This document shows, one piece after another, positions 10,701 to 21,545 of a DNA stretch of 64,000 nt (position 1 is the stretch's first letter; each line of letters begins with the position of its first letter). The position numbers and the translations under genes are program-made. The DNA is from Candolleomyces eurysporus (lineage: Eukaryota; Basidiomycota; Agaricomycetes; Agaricales; Psathyrellaceae): positions 62,001 through 126,000 of the forward strand of contig JANBPK010000750.1 in NCBI GenBank assembly GCA_027579435.1, written 5' to 3'. The notes below the pieces were generated by a model. That model was given only the letters and a program-made list of their open reading frames with translations. It had not been told where the DNA came from and searched no databases.

Positions 10701-13700
10701 CCGCTCAGACGTTTTTGATCACCCACCACGTCAGATACATAACCCCTTGTTGCAGATCACGTCAACGGAGATCACGCCAATGGCTCGCTTAAAGTTGATG
10801 CGCTAGCTTGGCTGAAAGCTGCAACGGGGTCTAGTGTCTGCCGTATTGAGGCTCTGTGTGTGTTGGGAATTTTCGTAGGCCAGCGTAAGTAAAGCTCAAT
10901 ACTCCATTGTTTGATAAATGAAAACGGCGACCCACTAGTTGACCTCACAAACGTCGACCTCCTCAATAAAATCATCGAATGGGCAGTTGCGGATGAACAT
11001 CACGATGTTCGATGCTCATCCGTCAGATTGATTTCAGCTATCTGCAAAAGGCAGAATTGGATCCGTGCGTGAACTAGTCCGAACACTCGAATGACCCCGA
11101 CTGACCTCTTGCAGTGGAGACGTTGAAGGTGGTGAAGACGGCCATTTTATTGGTTCGGGATAAAGTCATCAACGAAGGCAACTCCAACGTACGCGCCCTA
11201 TGGATTCAGTTGTTGAACGACATGGAAGAGCATGGTACGACTCTTTCTTGGCTTACTTTCTGCACCACCTTCTCTAAAGTTTGCGCTCAGTGCCTTTCAA
11301 GGTTCCAGAGATTCTTCCGATCTTGACAAAACTTTACGTTAAAACGGAAAGTGAAACCAACCTGTTAAAACTTCCACGTGGGGATCCGTTACGGGTAGAA
11401 AATGGTACGTGCAGGAATGTCTATAGCTTCGAGGTCTGATTTTGACTTGCTCGGCATTCAAGATCCTGAGCATACCGAGGCATTTGAAAGTGCCTTACCA
11501 CAGAATCTCAGTGTATCCTTTCATGGTTCTCGTAAGCACTGGTCCACTACGGTGAAATGGGTTAAGCTGCTGGGGCTTCTTTCTCGACGAGGTGCGTTAC
11601 CCCCCTAGTCGTTGAGAAAACCGTCTGACTTTTCCTCTTCCAGGGACGTTGAGTGAAACGGCCGAAAAAAAATCTCAAACATATTGCAGAGGAGGTGAGG
11701 GACGATATCGGAGGCAGGTCCTCACTTGGCACTCAAGTCGAGGCCGATAACAGCGAGTATCCAATTCCGCCTGAGAAGTCATGGACTGATTGAAGTTTTA
11801 CAACAGGTGTGGTGGATCACATGCCTAAATCGACGCTCGCGCTGCCTATGCGTCGACGACTCTGCAAAATCAAGCCGGAGGACCGCAGGACTTGGGCCGA
11901 TATCCTCGCGACAATTGGTGCATTTTGTACGCGTTTTGCCTCTTTCCTCTCGCACAGATGCTAACACGGAAAACTGCTGACTGTAGACCCATCTGAGTTC
12001 AAAGATGTGCCAAACATCCTTTTCCAGATGGCAATGCACGACCCCGACCCTGGCGTTCAATCCGAATGCCTCCGACATCTAAGTCAACTCTCGGGGCACA
12101 TCCTACTCCGTGTATCTCCAAATGTCACCCAAACGCTCGTGCGTGATACTATCGACCACTTTGATGACTTTTCCAAGGGCAAAAACCAAAGCGTTCGGAT
12201 TAGCCACATGCGATTGCTCTTCGCGCTCAAGTCACACTATTCGGAAAACTGTAAGATTTACCAATTTTTTGTGCTCAAATCACCACTGAGGATGGCTATA
12301 GTAGAACTGTTGGGGCAGGTTCTCGATAAACTCTCCAATATAGCATTCGCAGATTCCGATGACGGCTATCGCTTTGAAGCGGTCAAAACCCTTTCAAGTC
12401 TAACAGAACAAGATAATCTAAATCATGGAGGATGTCATCAGTTCGTAAGCCCTAAGGGAAATGAGCACCGGTTCGGAGCCGGGACTGGGGACAAAACAGC
12501 AAAAGCACGCCAATTGTGGGCCAAGTTGGCCACCTATATCAGAGAAAGTAAGACGACTCGAATCTGTTAAAGCCCATTCGTACACTATCTGACTCCCATG
12601 AGTAGAAACTAAGCTCACCAAAATTCTCGACGCCGCAGTCAAGGACAGCAGCGCTATTGTGCAGTCTGAGGGGATGGGTGCTCTACAACGGCTTCTCATA
12701 GAGGGTAATGTTGCCGCTTATCATTCGATGTCTTTGAATTGATCCCAGTGCCTTTTAGCCGAGCTCAGGGGACCGCTAGCAAAAGAATTAGCAGAAGCGC
12801 TCGTTCCCTTACTTAGAACGCCGGAACACACAGACCGTGCTGTGACGGTGCTGACAACGCTCACAGCACTGCCGAAATCTGAAAAAACAAAAGGTTCGGT
12901 CCAAGTTCCTCCGTAGTGGTACATCATTACAGCGGTCCATTTTAAAGGTTCAGAAGAGCGACATCAACTCTGGGTCCAGATAATTTTGCTACTCAGTCAG
13001 AATGGTTTGTATTTTATGTTGCTGGCAGCTCGAAGCATGCTCACTGCTTTTAGTCCGATTCCAAGCCTTGCCAACACTCATTGAAACAGTGATCAAGGAG
13101 AAAACGAGCGATGCCGCCTTCGAGTCCCAGGATACATTGTGTTCCTTATTCCAGAGCGGTGAGACTGTCTTTCCCGTAGTCAAGCTTGTAGGGGACTAAT
13201 CGTTGGATAGTCGAACTGCGCGACCCGATCGACAATATCCTGCCCAAAGCCATAGAATCAGCACTCAAACCCAATGCGGGGCCCATCGTCCGTTTGGCCG
13301 CGATAAACCTGTTCGGAAACATAATTGGATGTGACCCTGACCATGGTGAGTGAACCAAGCTGCTTATCATGATGCCAGGTTCGAGTTCGATCGAAGGTGA
13401 AAGCCAGTCCAGATACGAAGCCTTCTTTTTGGGACGTAACAGTGCGTGGATCATCCCAGATTGGCTTTTCTCTACTTAACTCTTTCTGCAGGTGATTCAC
13501 AGATCGTGTCTCGATTGGCGGACATTGTGATCGAAGACGGTCATGGCGATATGGGAATTGCTTCCCTACAGGTTCTGAAGTTGGCTTGTCCCCGTATGTT
13601 ACCTCGCGCACCTTTGGTTCTCCCTATCGATGTTTAATTGCCTTTTCCAGTCATTCGATTTCGGGAGGCCAACAAAGTCGCCTTCTGTAAGATTGTCGAG

Positions 13701-15135
13701 ACGCTCTTGAATGAACAAGCGCAAAAAAAGCACCACTCAAACGCCAGGTCAGCTTTGGACAGCTTAGGTATTGTCTCCGACTCCTCCTTTACCATGTACT
13801 TACAGTGACATGGATTATAGTTCAATTCGGGGACATTGCTTCCCTTTCCCTTTCCCAACTGCTGAGAGCTGCTTTGATCGATGGCCGCCAAGACCTCCAG
13901 ACCAGTGCAGGAAGAACATTCTTCGATCATTTCGCGGCCCTCTCAATCGCAATTTCTTCACCAACAATCACAGTTGCCGGAAAGGCTGTGGTAGAGCGAC
14001 TCATAGAGACACGTAAGTATATTTACACTGTTCAATATACTCTTGGTTTTGACACACACAGTTCCGGTCGTGGACGATACCGCTACTATCGTCGTTCATA
14101 CCTTGACCCCGATACTTCGAAGCCCCTCATTATTCGCTCGCGCAACTGCTGTTGAACTCCTTCTGAAACTGTATAGAAAGCATGGTAAGCCATATTGAAT
14201 TGTGACAATTCAGCCCGACTTTAGCCGTTCTACAGGCCATCCGAATCCAGGGATTTTCGAGCCCGCCATACTTGAAATTATCGCTCTAGCACTCGATGAA
14301 AAGGACGACTTTGGAGAAATACGCCTTACCGCAATCCAGTTTCTCGTGGCCTTGTCTTCAGGTCCTACATGTGAGTATCTATCAGCCGAAGTATTGTCGT
14401 TCAGAGCACTCAATCCTTTCCAGCCTTTGAGAGCGTCGGAAGACAAGGGGGCCCAAAATCATGGACTGCAGTTAACACTCCAGTGCTCCAACAAATTACA
14501 CCCTTGGCAACGAAGTTCATGGCGCTGCTTCACATTGATCGATTGAGACCGTGTGTGGTACAACTACTCTCCCTGATGTCACTGGATCCAACGGGTGAGT
14601 CATTGCGCTTCCTATAACCAGCGCCCTTGGCTGACACAGAATGCTTTCAGCCCGCCAAACAATAACTCTACGCATAGCCTCGGTGGCTCTCGATCCTGAA
14701 AACCCTGACCTTGTGGCTCACGTCGAGCTGCTGAGTCGCCTCATCTCGGACGGTGCGTACAGTCTCATCGTTGGCATAGCCGTTCATTGGCTAAAATGCA
14801 AGATAGGACGCTTGCATGGGATGGCTACAGATTATATGATGCTTTTCCTAGCGCCGCCACTGCTTACCCGCCCGGAACTCGCCCCATACAAGCTCGAGAT
14901 CCTGATTGCGCTTTGGTGCCGATACGCCGATGCTCAACATTTTCCGAGTCTTGTGATGAATGATGCACCGGTAAAGATCGGGGAAGGTAAAGACGACAGC
15001 GATAATACACGTCAGACGCTGCTTGAGTGGTTCACTCTTGCATTGTTTGGGCGGCATGTAATCCAGTACGAGGCCACAATATGGAAGGAGCGATATGAGG
15101 GATACTTGCGCCAGATCGAGAGTCAGGGCGCCTGA
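7736..15135 (+). CDS. DUF6535-HEAT family protein, copy B (probably disrupted)
   Basis: Start chosen at the ATG of a 24-base exon (7736-7759) whose donor gtgagt and acceptor before 7812 join it in frame to exon 2 (7812-8102); exon 3 is 8160-9435. Exons 2-3 encode a DUF6535 domain: four hydrophobic helices, with the first formed across the exon 2/3 junction (LLTF + AGLFAG). The rest is many short exons coding HEAT-like repeats (VRKQAFRLLEAL, VRALWIQLLNDM), ending with LFGRHV and a stop at 15135. Splice sites and phases match copy C except at one exon beginning 11644: a run of eight A has one extra base compared with C, and the donor (gtgaga in C) has become ataaca near 11749. Both changes lead to an early stop. 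The insertion alone could be a sequencing error; the lost donor argues for real decay. Function unknown; predicted membrane-anchored alpha-solenoid. Confidence 0.75.
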
Positions 15136-15517
15136 TCGTTTTGTACCTGATATATAATTATGTATGGCCAGCGGTTTCTGCATTTCCGTAATATTGTTTG
15201 TCCAATCATACATACATACCCGAAATAAGAGATGAGCTTGAACGTCGAGGCGCGACATGATTCAATTCTGCCTGTCCAAAAACGCTACCTAGCTGGAGGC
15301 ATTAGGATGCGCCAAAGAGGCCGCAAATACGAGCGTGAAGCAAGTATACCGCAGCACATCTAGCTATCAGGAGATAAATATGTTGGGTCATCCATCTGTG
15401 CATGAGTAATCGAGAAAGGGATGGACAAGTTGAGGCGGAGGGTTGTGTACGCTTGTTTGCACACCACAAGCGAATTGACACCCTTTCTTCTTCTCAAGAC
15501 ACTCGCCTGTTTTATAG
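15136..15517 (+). other. Copy B 3' flank and junction to septin debris
   Basis: The first about 150 bases are a 3' flank shared with copies C (after 28922) and D (after 40121), including taattatgtatgg and an aggagat motif. The rest up to 15517 matches no gene I recognise and leads directly into a septin exon 2 acceptor. No coding feature is supported here. Confidence 0.5.
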
Positions 15518-16105
15518 GCCAAACTGGACTTGGAAAGCCGACGCTAATCAACGCCATCTTTGCATCCCATTTGATCGACTCGAAGGGACGATTCTCAGAG
15601 GACGAGTCTGTCAGGCAGACTACTGAGATCCAGACTGAATATCATGGTGCGTTTTGCTTCCTTCTAGTACGTCGTAGAGAGCTTTTGAAACCCCTTCTCG
15701 TGCTTCTATCAAAGTGTGGTTGTCGCTCTCGTTGAAAATGGTATCAAGTTGCGATTAAATGTTGACGGCACCCCTGGATTCGCCGATCAGGTTAACAGCA
15801 AGTGAGTCTCCTTGACCTCACCCTCGAGGCGGATCGCTCGTTGTGATCGCAGCTGGGACCCTATCATCAAGTGCATCAAGGATCAGCACAGCACATGCCT
15901 CCGCAAGGAGTTGACTGCCATGCGAGACTGGTACATCCAGGACACCCGCATCCACTGCTGCTTATACTTCATCAGCCCCACTCGAAATAACCTCCGTCCT
16001 ATTGACCTGATTGTGACGAAGTTGAGCAAGGCCATGAATATTTTCCCCAGTATTGCCAAAGCGGGCAGCTCAGCCTTTGGAGACAGGGAGAGCCTCAGAC
16101 CCAAG
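15518..16105 (+). pseudogene. Septin cdc10 fragment 3 (exons 2-4)
   Basis: Exon 2 (15518-15646) is fully open and close to the intact gene, but the P-loop reads GQTGLGKP, replacing the key Ser with Pro. The acceptor before exon 3 is deleted, and the G3 motif has become DGTPGF. Exon 4 (about 15852-16105) keeps CWDPIIK and IHCCLYFISPT, but G4 AKAD is AKAG. Exons 5-6 are absent: after exon 4 the sequence switches at about 16115 to the septin promoter motif gtcggctatcaggaaccgaac, a clear duplication junction. Confidence 0.85.
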
Positions 16106-16900
16106 GTGACGTTTTTCCCGAAGTCGGCTATCAGGAACCGAACGCCTCTTGTTTTGTACCACGAACGAGTGAACGAGAAAGGGGTGCGAGCTAAGGTCTG
16201 AGGATTCGTGGAACCACGAGGATTGTGTGCGTTTGTTTGTAGCACGAGCTAACCCCAAATTTCGGGCAGCGAAAGTCGCGAACAAAGTGATATCTGGTCT
16301 ATCGTTTTCGTGTTAGCTGTAAGCCGAGTCGTTGACAACCCCCTCTTCTCCCTTCATTGACGGCCTCTCCCACCTTCTTGCCAGCATAGCTCTCTGTTTC
16401 TGTGTAGGTGGTTTATGAGGTACTGTTGTACGGTAACTGAGAAACGTCCCCTCGCTCGCGCTCCTCCCAATATCAACAACGACATGGGAACCTCGACCAT
16501 TGGCCAACTCATTGCTCGACGATGGACATTTGAATCTGAATTATCGTTCTCGGGCTGCTTTGACGTTCACCATCGCGTCCATGGCATCGTACCAAACCAA
16601 TCCCTGGTGAATATTCACCAATGCGAAACCACACACCTACACGTATCCTCGAAACTGGACGAAATTAAAATGTCAACGATAAATCGATGTGACCGCGCCA
16701 CGTCTTGAAAGCAAGCAAAAAATGACTGAAGAAATCTGCGCCACGTCTTATGTCGGTTTCGACCCTATCACGCAACAGATCGAGCACAAGCTCTTATGCA
16801 TGGTTTCCAGTTCAATGACATCCTAGTCGGTGAGTTTCTGGCCCACTCGAATTCTTCATGACTTCTCTGTTGTCAAATTTTTGCGGTGCGGTGGATGCTT
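16106..16900 (+). pseudogene. Septin cdc10 fragment 4 (promoter + exon 1)
   Basis: A septin promoter copy leads to exon 1 with the normal start MTEEI (ATG at 16722) and YVGFDPITQQIEHKLL, but one base is missing after LL, shifting the frame and giving an early stop. The donor gtgagt at 16830 is kept. Intron 1 sequence follows and then diverges near 16960, so exons 2-6 are missing. Confidence 0.8.
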
Positions 16901-16959
16901 GCCAAGTAATTGCGTGTTTGGGGAAAGGGGACGGAGGGATGGACCTGGGACGTGACACG

Positions 16960-17340
16960 TCGGCGGGGTTGCCGATGGGACTGGATGCGACTGGTGGGAT
17001 TATCCGAACTCTCTTCGAGGTTCGCCAGGCAAAACATGTTGACTCTTGTACGTGTCTCGGTGAACAATGCGGTCCAGCCTCCAGAGTTCTGTGGTGGAAA
17101 CGAACACGGACTTTGCCTCCTAGGTGCCTTTGTCAAAACCAAGCATATGCTCGACACGATGCGGATGGAGACTTTAACACGTCTGTAGTTTTATGACTGC
17201 TAGTATTGGACGGACGACTGCACGATACGACGCGCCATAAAATCAGAAGAGTTGTTGTATAGCTTAGTACACTAACGACGATTTATATCTCATATTGGTT
17301 TCAAACATTGCAATTCCGAATCGTCCGCACCCATGCCTGC
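16960..17340. other. Unassigned junction DNA
   Basis: After septin intron 1 homology fades, no match to the other repeat units is visible on either strand until the minus-strand relic begins at about 17340. Short open frames exist but show no recognisable motif or conserved splice context. Confidence 0.4.
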
Positions 17341-17820
17341 CATACCCTGCCACCAGGGTGCCAAAAGCTACGAGAGCAGGTAAAGCCGCATCATTCTGCT
17401 AACCCTCAAAAAATCTCCATCCATCTCACTGCCACAACCGGACAAGGGTATTCCAGGCAGACCCAAGAAAACTTTGCCTAGAGTCTCTCCGCGATCGCAC
17501 TGTACCTTAGAGCTACATTCCTCGCAACCACCGAGCGGTTCCCCATCGTATAGTGAATAACGGAGGTTCCTCGCGACCTCCCCTCGCAATGTCCAAAGCC
17601 TGCATCGACCTCGTCGAGCACTTCTTGCAGCTGCTGGTCGATTTGCGTTACACTTAAGCTTCAGCTGAGCCTGCACGGCGATTTGTATGCCTGGGCAGAA
17701 GGTACTTATGATGGTAGGGGCTAGGAGGTGAGATCGATATTTGGAACCTGACATGGGTAATGAGGTCAGTAACATACGTAGAAAGACAAAGATGAGCCTT
17801 GCACTGTGATTGGCCAAGTG
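17340..17820 (-). pseudogene. Unrecognised minus-strand gene relic, copy 2
   Basis: Shares with 3190-3862 the stretch around ctgctggtcgatttgcgtt and with 29506-29650 the stretch from cagctgagcctgcacggcga through gtaatgaggtcagtaacata. Only the downstream part of the unknown minus-strand gene is present. The frame is broken in every comparison; family not recognised. Confidence 0.4.
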
Positions 17821-17823
17821 ACG

Positions 17824-18905
17824 TCATTCCTGAAGTCGGCTAGATATCAGGGGCCGAACACCCGAGCGCGAATTACGCAAGACCCGCGCCACACAACACT
17901 CTTGTTTCAACGATCGAGTCGTTCGTTGTCGAGTCGTGAAATTCGTATTTTCCCCCTCTCCCTCGTCCCCAACAACTTCGCTTTTTCTCTGTGTAGGTAT
18001 TCCATAGGGTGCTGTAGTATGGTTACTGAGAGACCCCACGTTCGTTCGCTCTCCTACCAACAACAACGACATGGTAACCTCGACCTCATCGCTCAAACAT
18101 CTCGGTTCAAATCATCTCCCGACGGGCCACCTCGACGTGCTCAACATCATTGTCACCCCCTCAGCATACGNAAAAAAATACCTACAAATATCCTAGAAAC
18201 CGAACGTAATTTCGAATGCCAACGTTAAAGCGACATGGCCGACGCAATCTGCTAACAGCAACCAAATTCTGCACCACGTCTGATGTCGTTTTTGACTCCG
18301 TCACTCAACAGACTGAGCACAAGCTCCAGATCTTGAAGCGTGATTTCCGGTTCAATGTTAACCCCGTTGGTGAGTTCCAGTCCCTTTTCTTCCTTACGAC
18401 CTCTCTGTTGTTATATTTCTGCAATGGATTGGAACGTTGCGGGGAGTTGCGTGTTTGGGGGAAAGGGGAGGGACGGTTGGACCTGGAACGTGAAGCGTCG
18501 AAGAGCGAAGGCGTGGAGGCGCGTTTTCTTTACCCTATTTCTGACCATACGATTGAAGACGAGCATGCTAATACTCGTCATGGTCTTACAAGCCAAATTA
18601 GGTTCGGAAAGCCGGCACTCATCAACACCATCTTTGCGTCCCACTTGATCGGCTCGAAGGCATGGTTCTCAGCGAATGAGCCTGTTCGGGAGGCTACTGA
18701 GATCCAGACCGACTCTCATGGTGCATTCTATCTGTTTCGTAGGAGAGGCTTGAGCTGATGATTGCCTGAACCCCCCTTCCCCTTTCCATTCTTCTCGTCG
18801 CGTCCTTGTCGGTGATTACAGTCATCGTCGGGAATGGTGTCAGGCTGCGATTAGACATTGTCGACACCCCCGGATTCGCTGACCAGGTTAACAGTGAGGG
18901 ATAGT
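17824..18905 (+). pseudogene. Septin cdc10 fragment 5 (promoter + exons 1-3)
   Basis: Promoter-like sequence from about 17824, degenerate exon 1 (about 18262-18370; VVFDSVTQQTEHKL), exon 2 (about 18594-18720) with P-loop GQIRFGKPA instead of GQTGLGKST, and exon 3 (about 18818-18900) keeping IVDTPGFADQ but ending in TAG where the intact gene has TG before the donor. It shares its exon 2 changes with fragment 2, so these two derive from one already damaged copy. Confidence 0.8.
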
Positions 18906-19039
18906 GCGTGTCTAGCGTGCTTCGCATATATTTAGGAGCAGCTCGCTCATTTCTCATCATTGCAGCTGGGACCCTGTCATCAAGTGCACGTCCGGCTACA
19001 GTCTGCGATTGAGATCAAACTCTCTACTGTGAATATTTC

Positions 19040-19225
19040 GACCAATCACAAAGATATTCACAGTCAGTGGAACGGCTACACCGACTCCTACGGCACCTCC
19101 TGCTGCAAGAAAAACCGCCCTGAAACCACCACGGGGGTCAATACTATGACCAACTGTGACAGTGGAACCTACTTTTCGGGCGTCCGCAGACGATATCTAG
19201 GCTGCTCATGGACGAGACGAGGATC
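19040..19225 (+). other. Repeated Cys-containing coding-like fragment, copy 2
   Basis: Better preserved partner of 5150-5335, again fused just after septin exon 3. Readable stretches include SQWNGYTDSYGTSCCKK and GTYFSGVRRR. No start, no stop-free full frame and no recognised family. Confidence 0.35.
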
Positions 19226-19289
19226 TCAGCTTGAATGTGAAATGCTGCAGTTGTGCGTGAAATCTTCACGTGTTTATGTGTTTATGATA

Positions 19290-19825
19290 CTTTTAGGGTC
19301 GTTTCCTGACATGGTAATTGCATTCTGTGTCCCAAGCCATGCCAGATGCCGAATATTGTTCATCTGGGGGTGGCGTCAAAGTCAAATATCTTCCATTGCT
19401 GCACTCGGTCCTCCCTCTGCCTCCTTGTACAACGTGACCGCAACTTCCTTCATACCCTTATCCCTGCCCACGCCATTTGCATCATCTCCTTGCTAAGTAC
19501 AGGATTCATTTTGCTGGATATTTATACTGATGTACTTGATTTCATTTTTTATTTTCATGTCGGCTTTTGACATGGGTTGGGCACTGAGCTGTGATTCAAC
19601 TCATTCCACGATCCCGGACCGCTCTGGTGTCTAATGGAGGGTAGGGACGCAAGGTCTTGTGGTCGGTATGGCTTGGGTTTTTCCCTTCGTTCACGCTCTT
19701 TCCCCTTCTTTCTCGGGGTCTCGGACTAACGCTGCTCGTGTACCGTGTCTGGAAGTGAGATGGAAGGGACTGTTATCAAGAGCTGGGCGATGAAGAGAGA
19801 AAGCATATCCGCCAAGAATCATTGT
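19290..19825 (+). repeat. Inter-unit linker repeat, copy 2
   Basis: Near match to 5380-6015, with the same order of landmarks, placed between septin fragment 5 and the promoter modules of copy C. No gene seen. Confidence 0.7.
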
Positions 19826-21545
19826 TTTGGGAGTACACTGTTGTTTTCTGCGCGTTTTCTTTTTCTCTGACGCTATTCGTAGACTCGTGCTGTTACACGC
19901 CCATGCCATGAGCTTGATAACACTTCCTATGTTATTTGACATCAATGTTTGAACCGTGGTTAAAATGCCGTTGACTTTGCGTTTTCTATGACCGTGAACA
20001 GCCATTGATTCATTCGCCAGATGCCTGGTTAACCATGACCCAGCCACGGCGTCACATCGAGACGCTGAACCGATTTGCGCTCCCGGATGTGGCCTGATTG
20101 AGGGGTTATGAACGTTCATATAGTATCAAACCCACCCTAGGTTCAAGCGTGTCTCGGGAACGTGGCATGACCTCTTGGGCACCTTTCCTCACGAACATGC
20201 TATTGTTTATCAATGGTGGGTGCAGGCAACCCTGTTTGCCCTCTACCTGTTCGTTTCTCCGTGCTCAACGCAGTTCCGGAAATGGAAACATCTGATACCG
20301 TGGTGAGTTTCTCTCGCATGTTCCGCATGATGTATCCGCCGCGAAGACGATCACAGACTCAGTACTATGTAGTCAATTTTAATGACAACAAGGAGGCACC
20401 ACATCGTCGAAGTGTGGTGAAAGGTTGGAGGATTGTTATCGGGGAAGGGGAGAAGGTAAAAAAGAAAGCTAATTTGTAGAATATTTGTTGCTTTGTGGGT
20501 ACACCGTTTTTCCTGTTCCTTTTTGNTTTTTCTCTGCCGACATTAGAAGACTAAAAGCTGACGCTTTGGAGCCAACGTTGGAATCGTGGGTAAAAGGCTG
20601 TAGATCTTGGGCATCTACAGAACGTTGACAGCCATTCATTCATTCGCCAAACCTGGTTGACCATGACCGTACATCGAGGCGACCTTGAAACAATTTCGGC
20701 TCCGCAATATGGCCAATCGAAGAACTGTGAGCATTCATATAGTATTAAACCCACCCCAGGTTCGAACATATCTCGGGAACGTGGAACGACCGTATGACCG
20801 CTTGGGGGCCTTTCTTATCGAACATGCTACTAATTCCTGACAGTGGGTGCAGATTCGCCATCTGCACCTTCTCCTCTTTGTGCCCAAGGGCAGTTGCAGA
20901 AAGGGGAAAATCTGATCCCGAGATGGTGAGTTTCTCCACGTTCCGTGTGTAGAATTTGCCACTGAAGGCAATCACAGACCCAGGACTACGCAATCAATGT
21001 CTACAACTAAGCGCCACATTGTCGACGTGCGGTAGAAGGTTGGAGAGTTTTTATCGGAAAGGGTGAGAAGGCGAAGGACAGAGCGAATTTGTAGAGGATT
21101 CGTTATTTCGGAGGGACACTGNTTTTTTCCTGTGCTTTTTGTTTTTTCTCTAATGCCATCAGAAGACTAAGGCGCTGACGCTTTGACGCCGATCTTTGGA
21201 TTGTGGGTGAAATACCGCAGACTTTGGGTTTTCCCAGGACCACTGCCAACCATATCCATTCGCCAGAAGCCTGGTCAACCACGACTCAACCACGCCTCTA
21301 CATTGAGATGGTTCTGAACCAATTTCCGTTCTGCAATATGGGCTAATCGAGGAATTGTGAACATTCATCTCAAACCCACCCCAGTTTCTTCATTGTCCCG
21401 GGAACGTGGAAAGATCGTATGCCCCCCGCCCCCCCCAATGGGCGCCTTTCTCATCAAGCGTGCCGCTATATAACAGTGGGTTCAGGTTAGCCTGCCTGCC
21501 ATCTACCTGTTCATTTCTTCGTGCCCTCAAGCACACTCTCAGAGA
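19826..21545 (+). repeat. Tandem promoter/first-exon modules upstream of copy C
   Basis: Three modules, about 19826-20493, 20494-21105 and 21106-21545, collinear with those before copy B. Module 1 keeps a plausible first exon (METSDTV followed by gtgagt); spliced to the next acceptor it would continue TQYYVVN and stop about 40 residues later. In module 2 the ATG is AGG. Module 3 supplies the start of copy C. The matching number of modules at B and C shows the triplication predates the B/C duplication. Confidence 0.75.

Noticed and set aside
15518..15735. Septin fragment 3 as a functional mini-GTPase
   Set aside because: The exon 2 frame is open, but the P-loop has KP for KS, the exon 3 acceptor is gone and exons 5-6 are missing.
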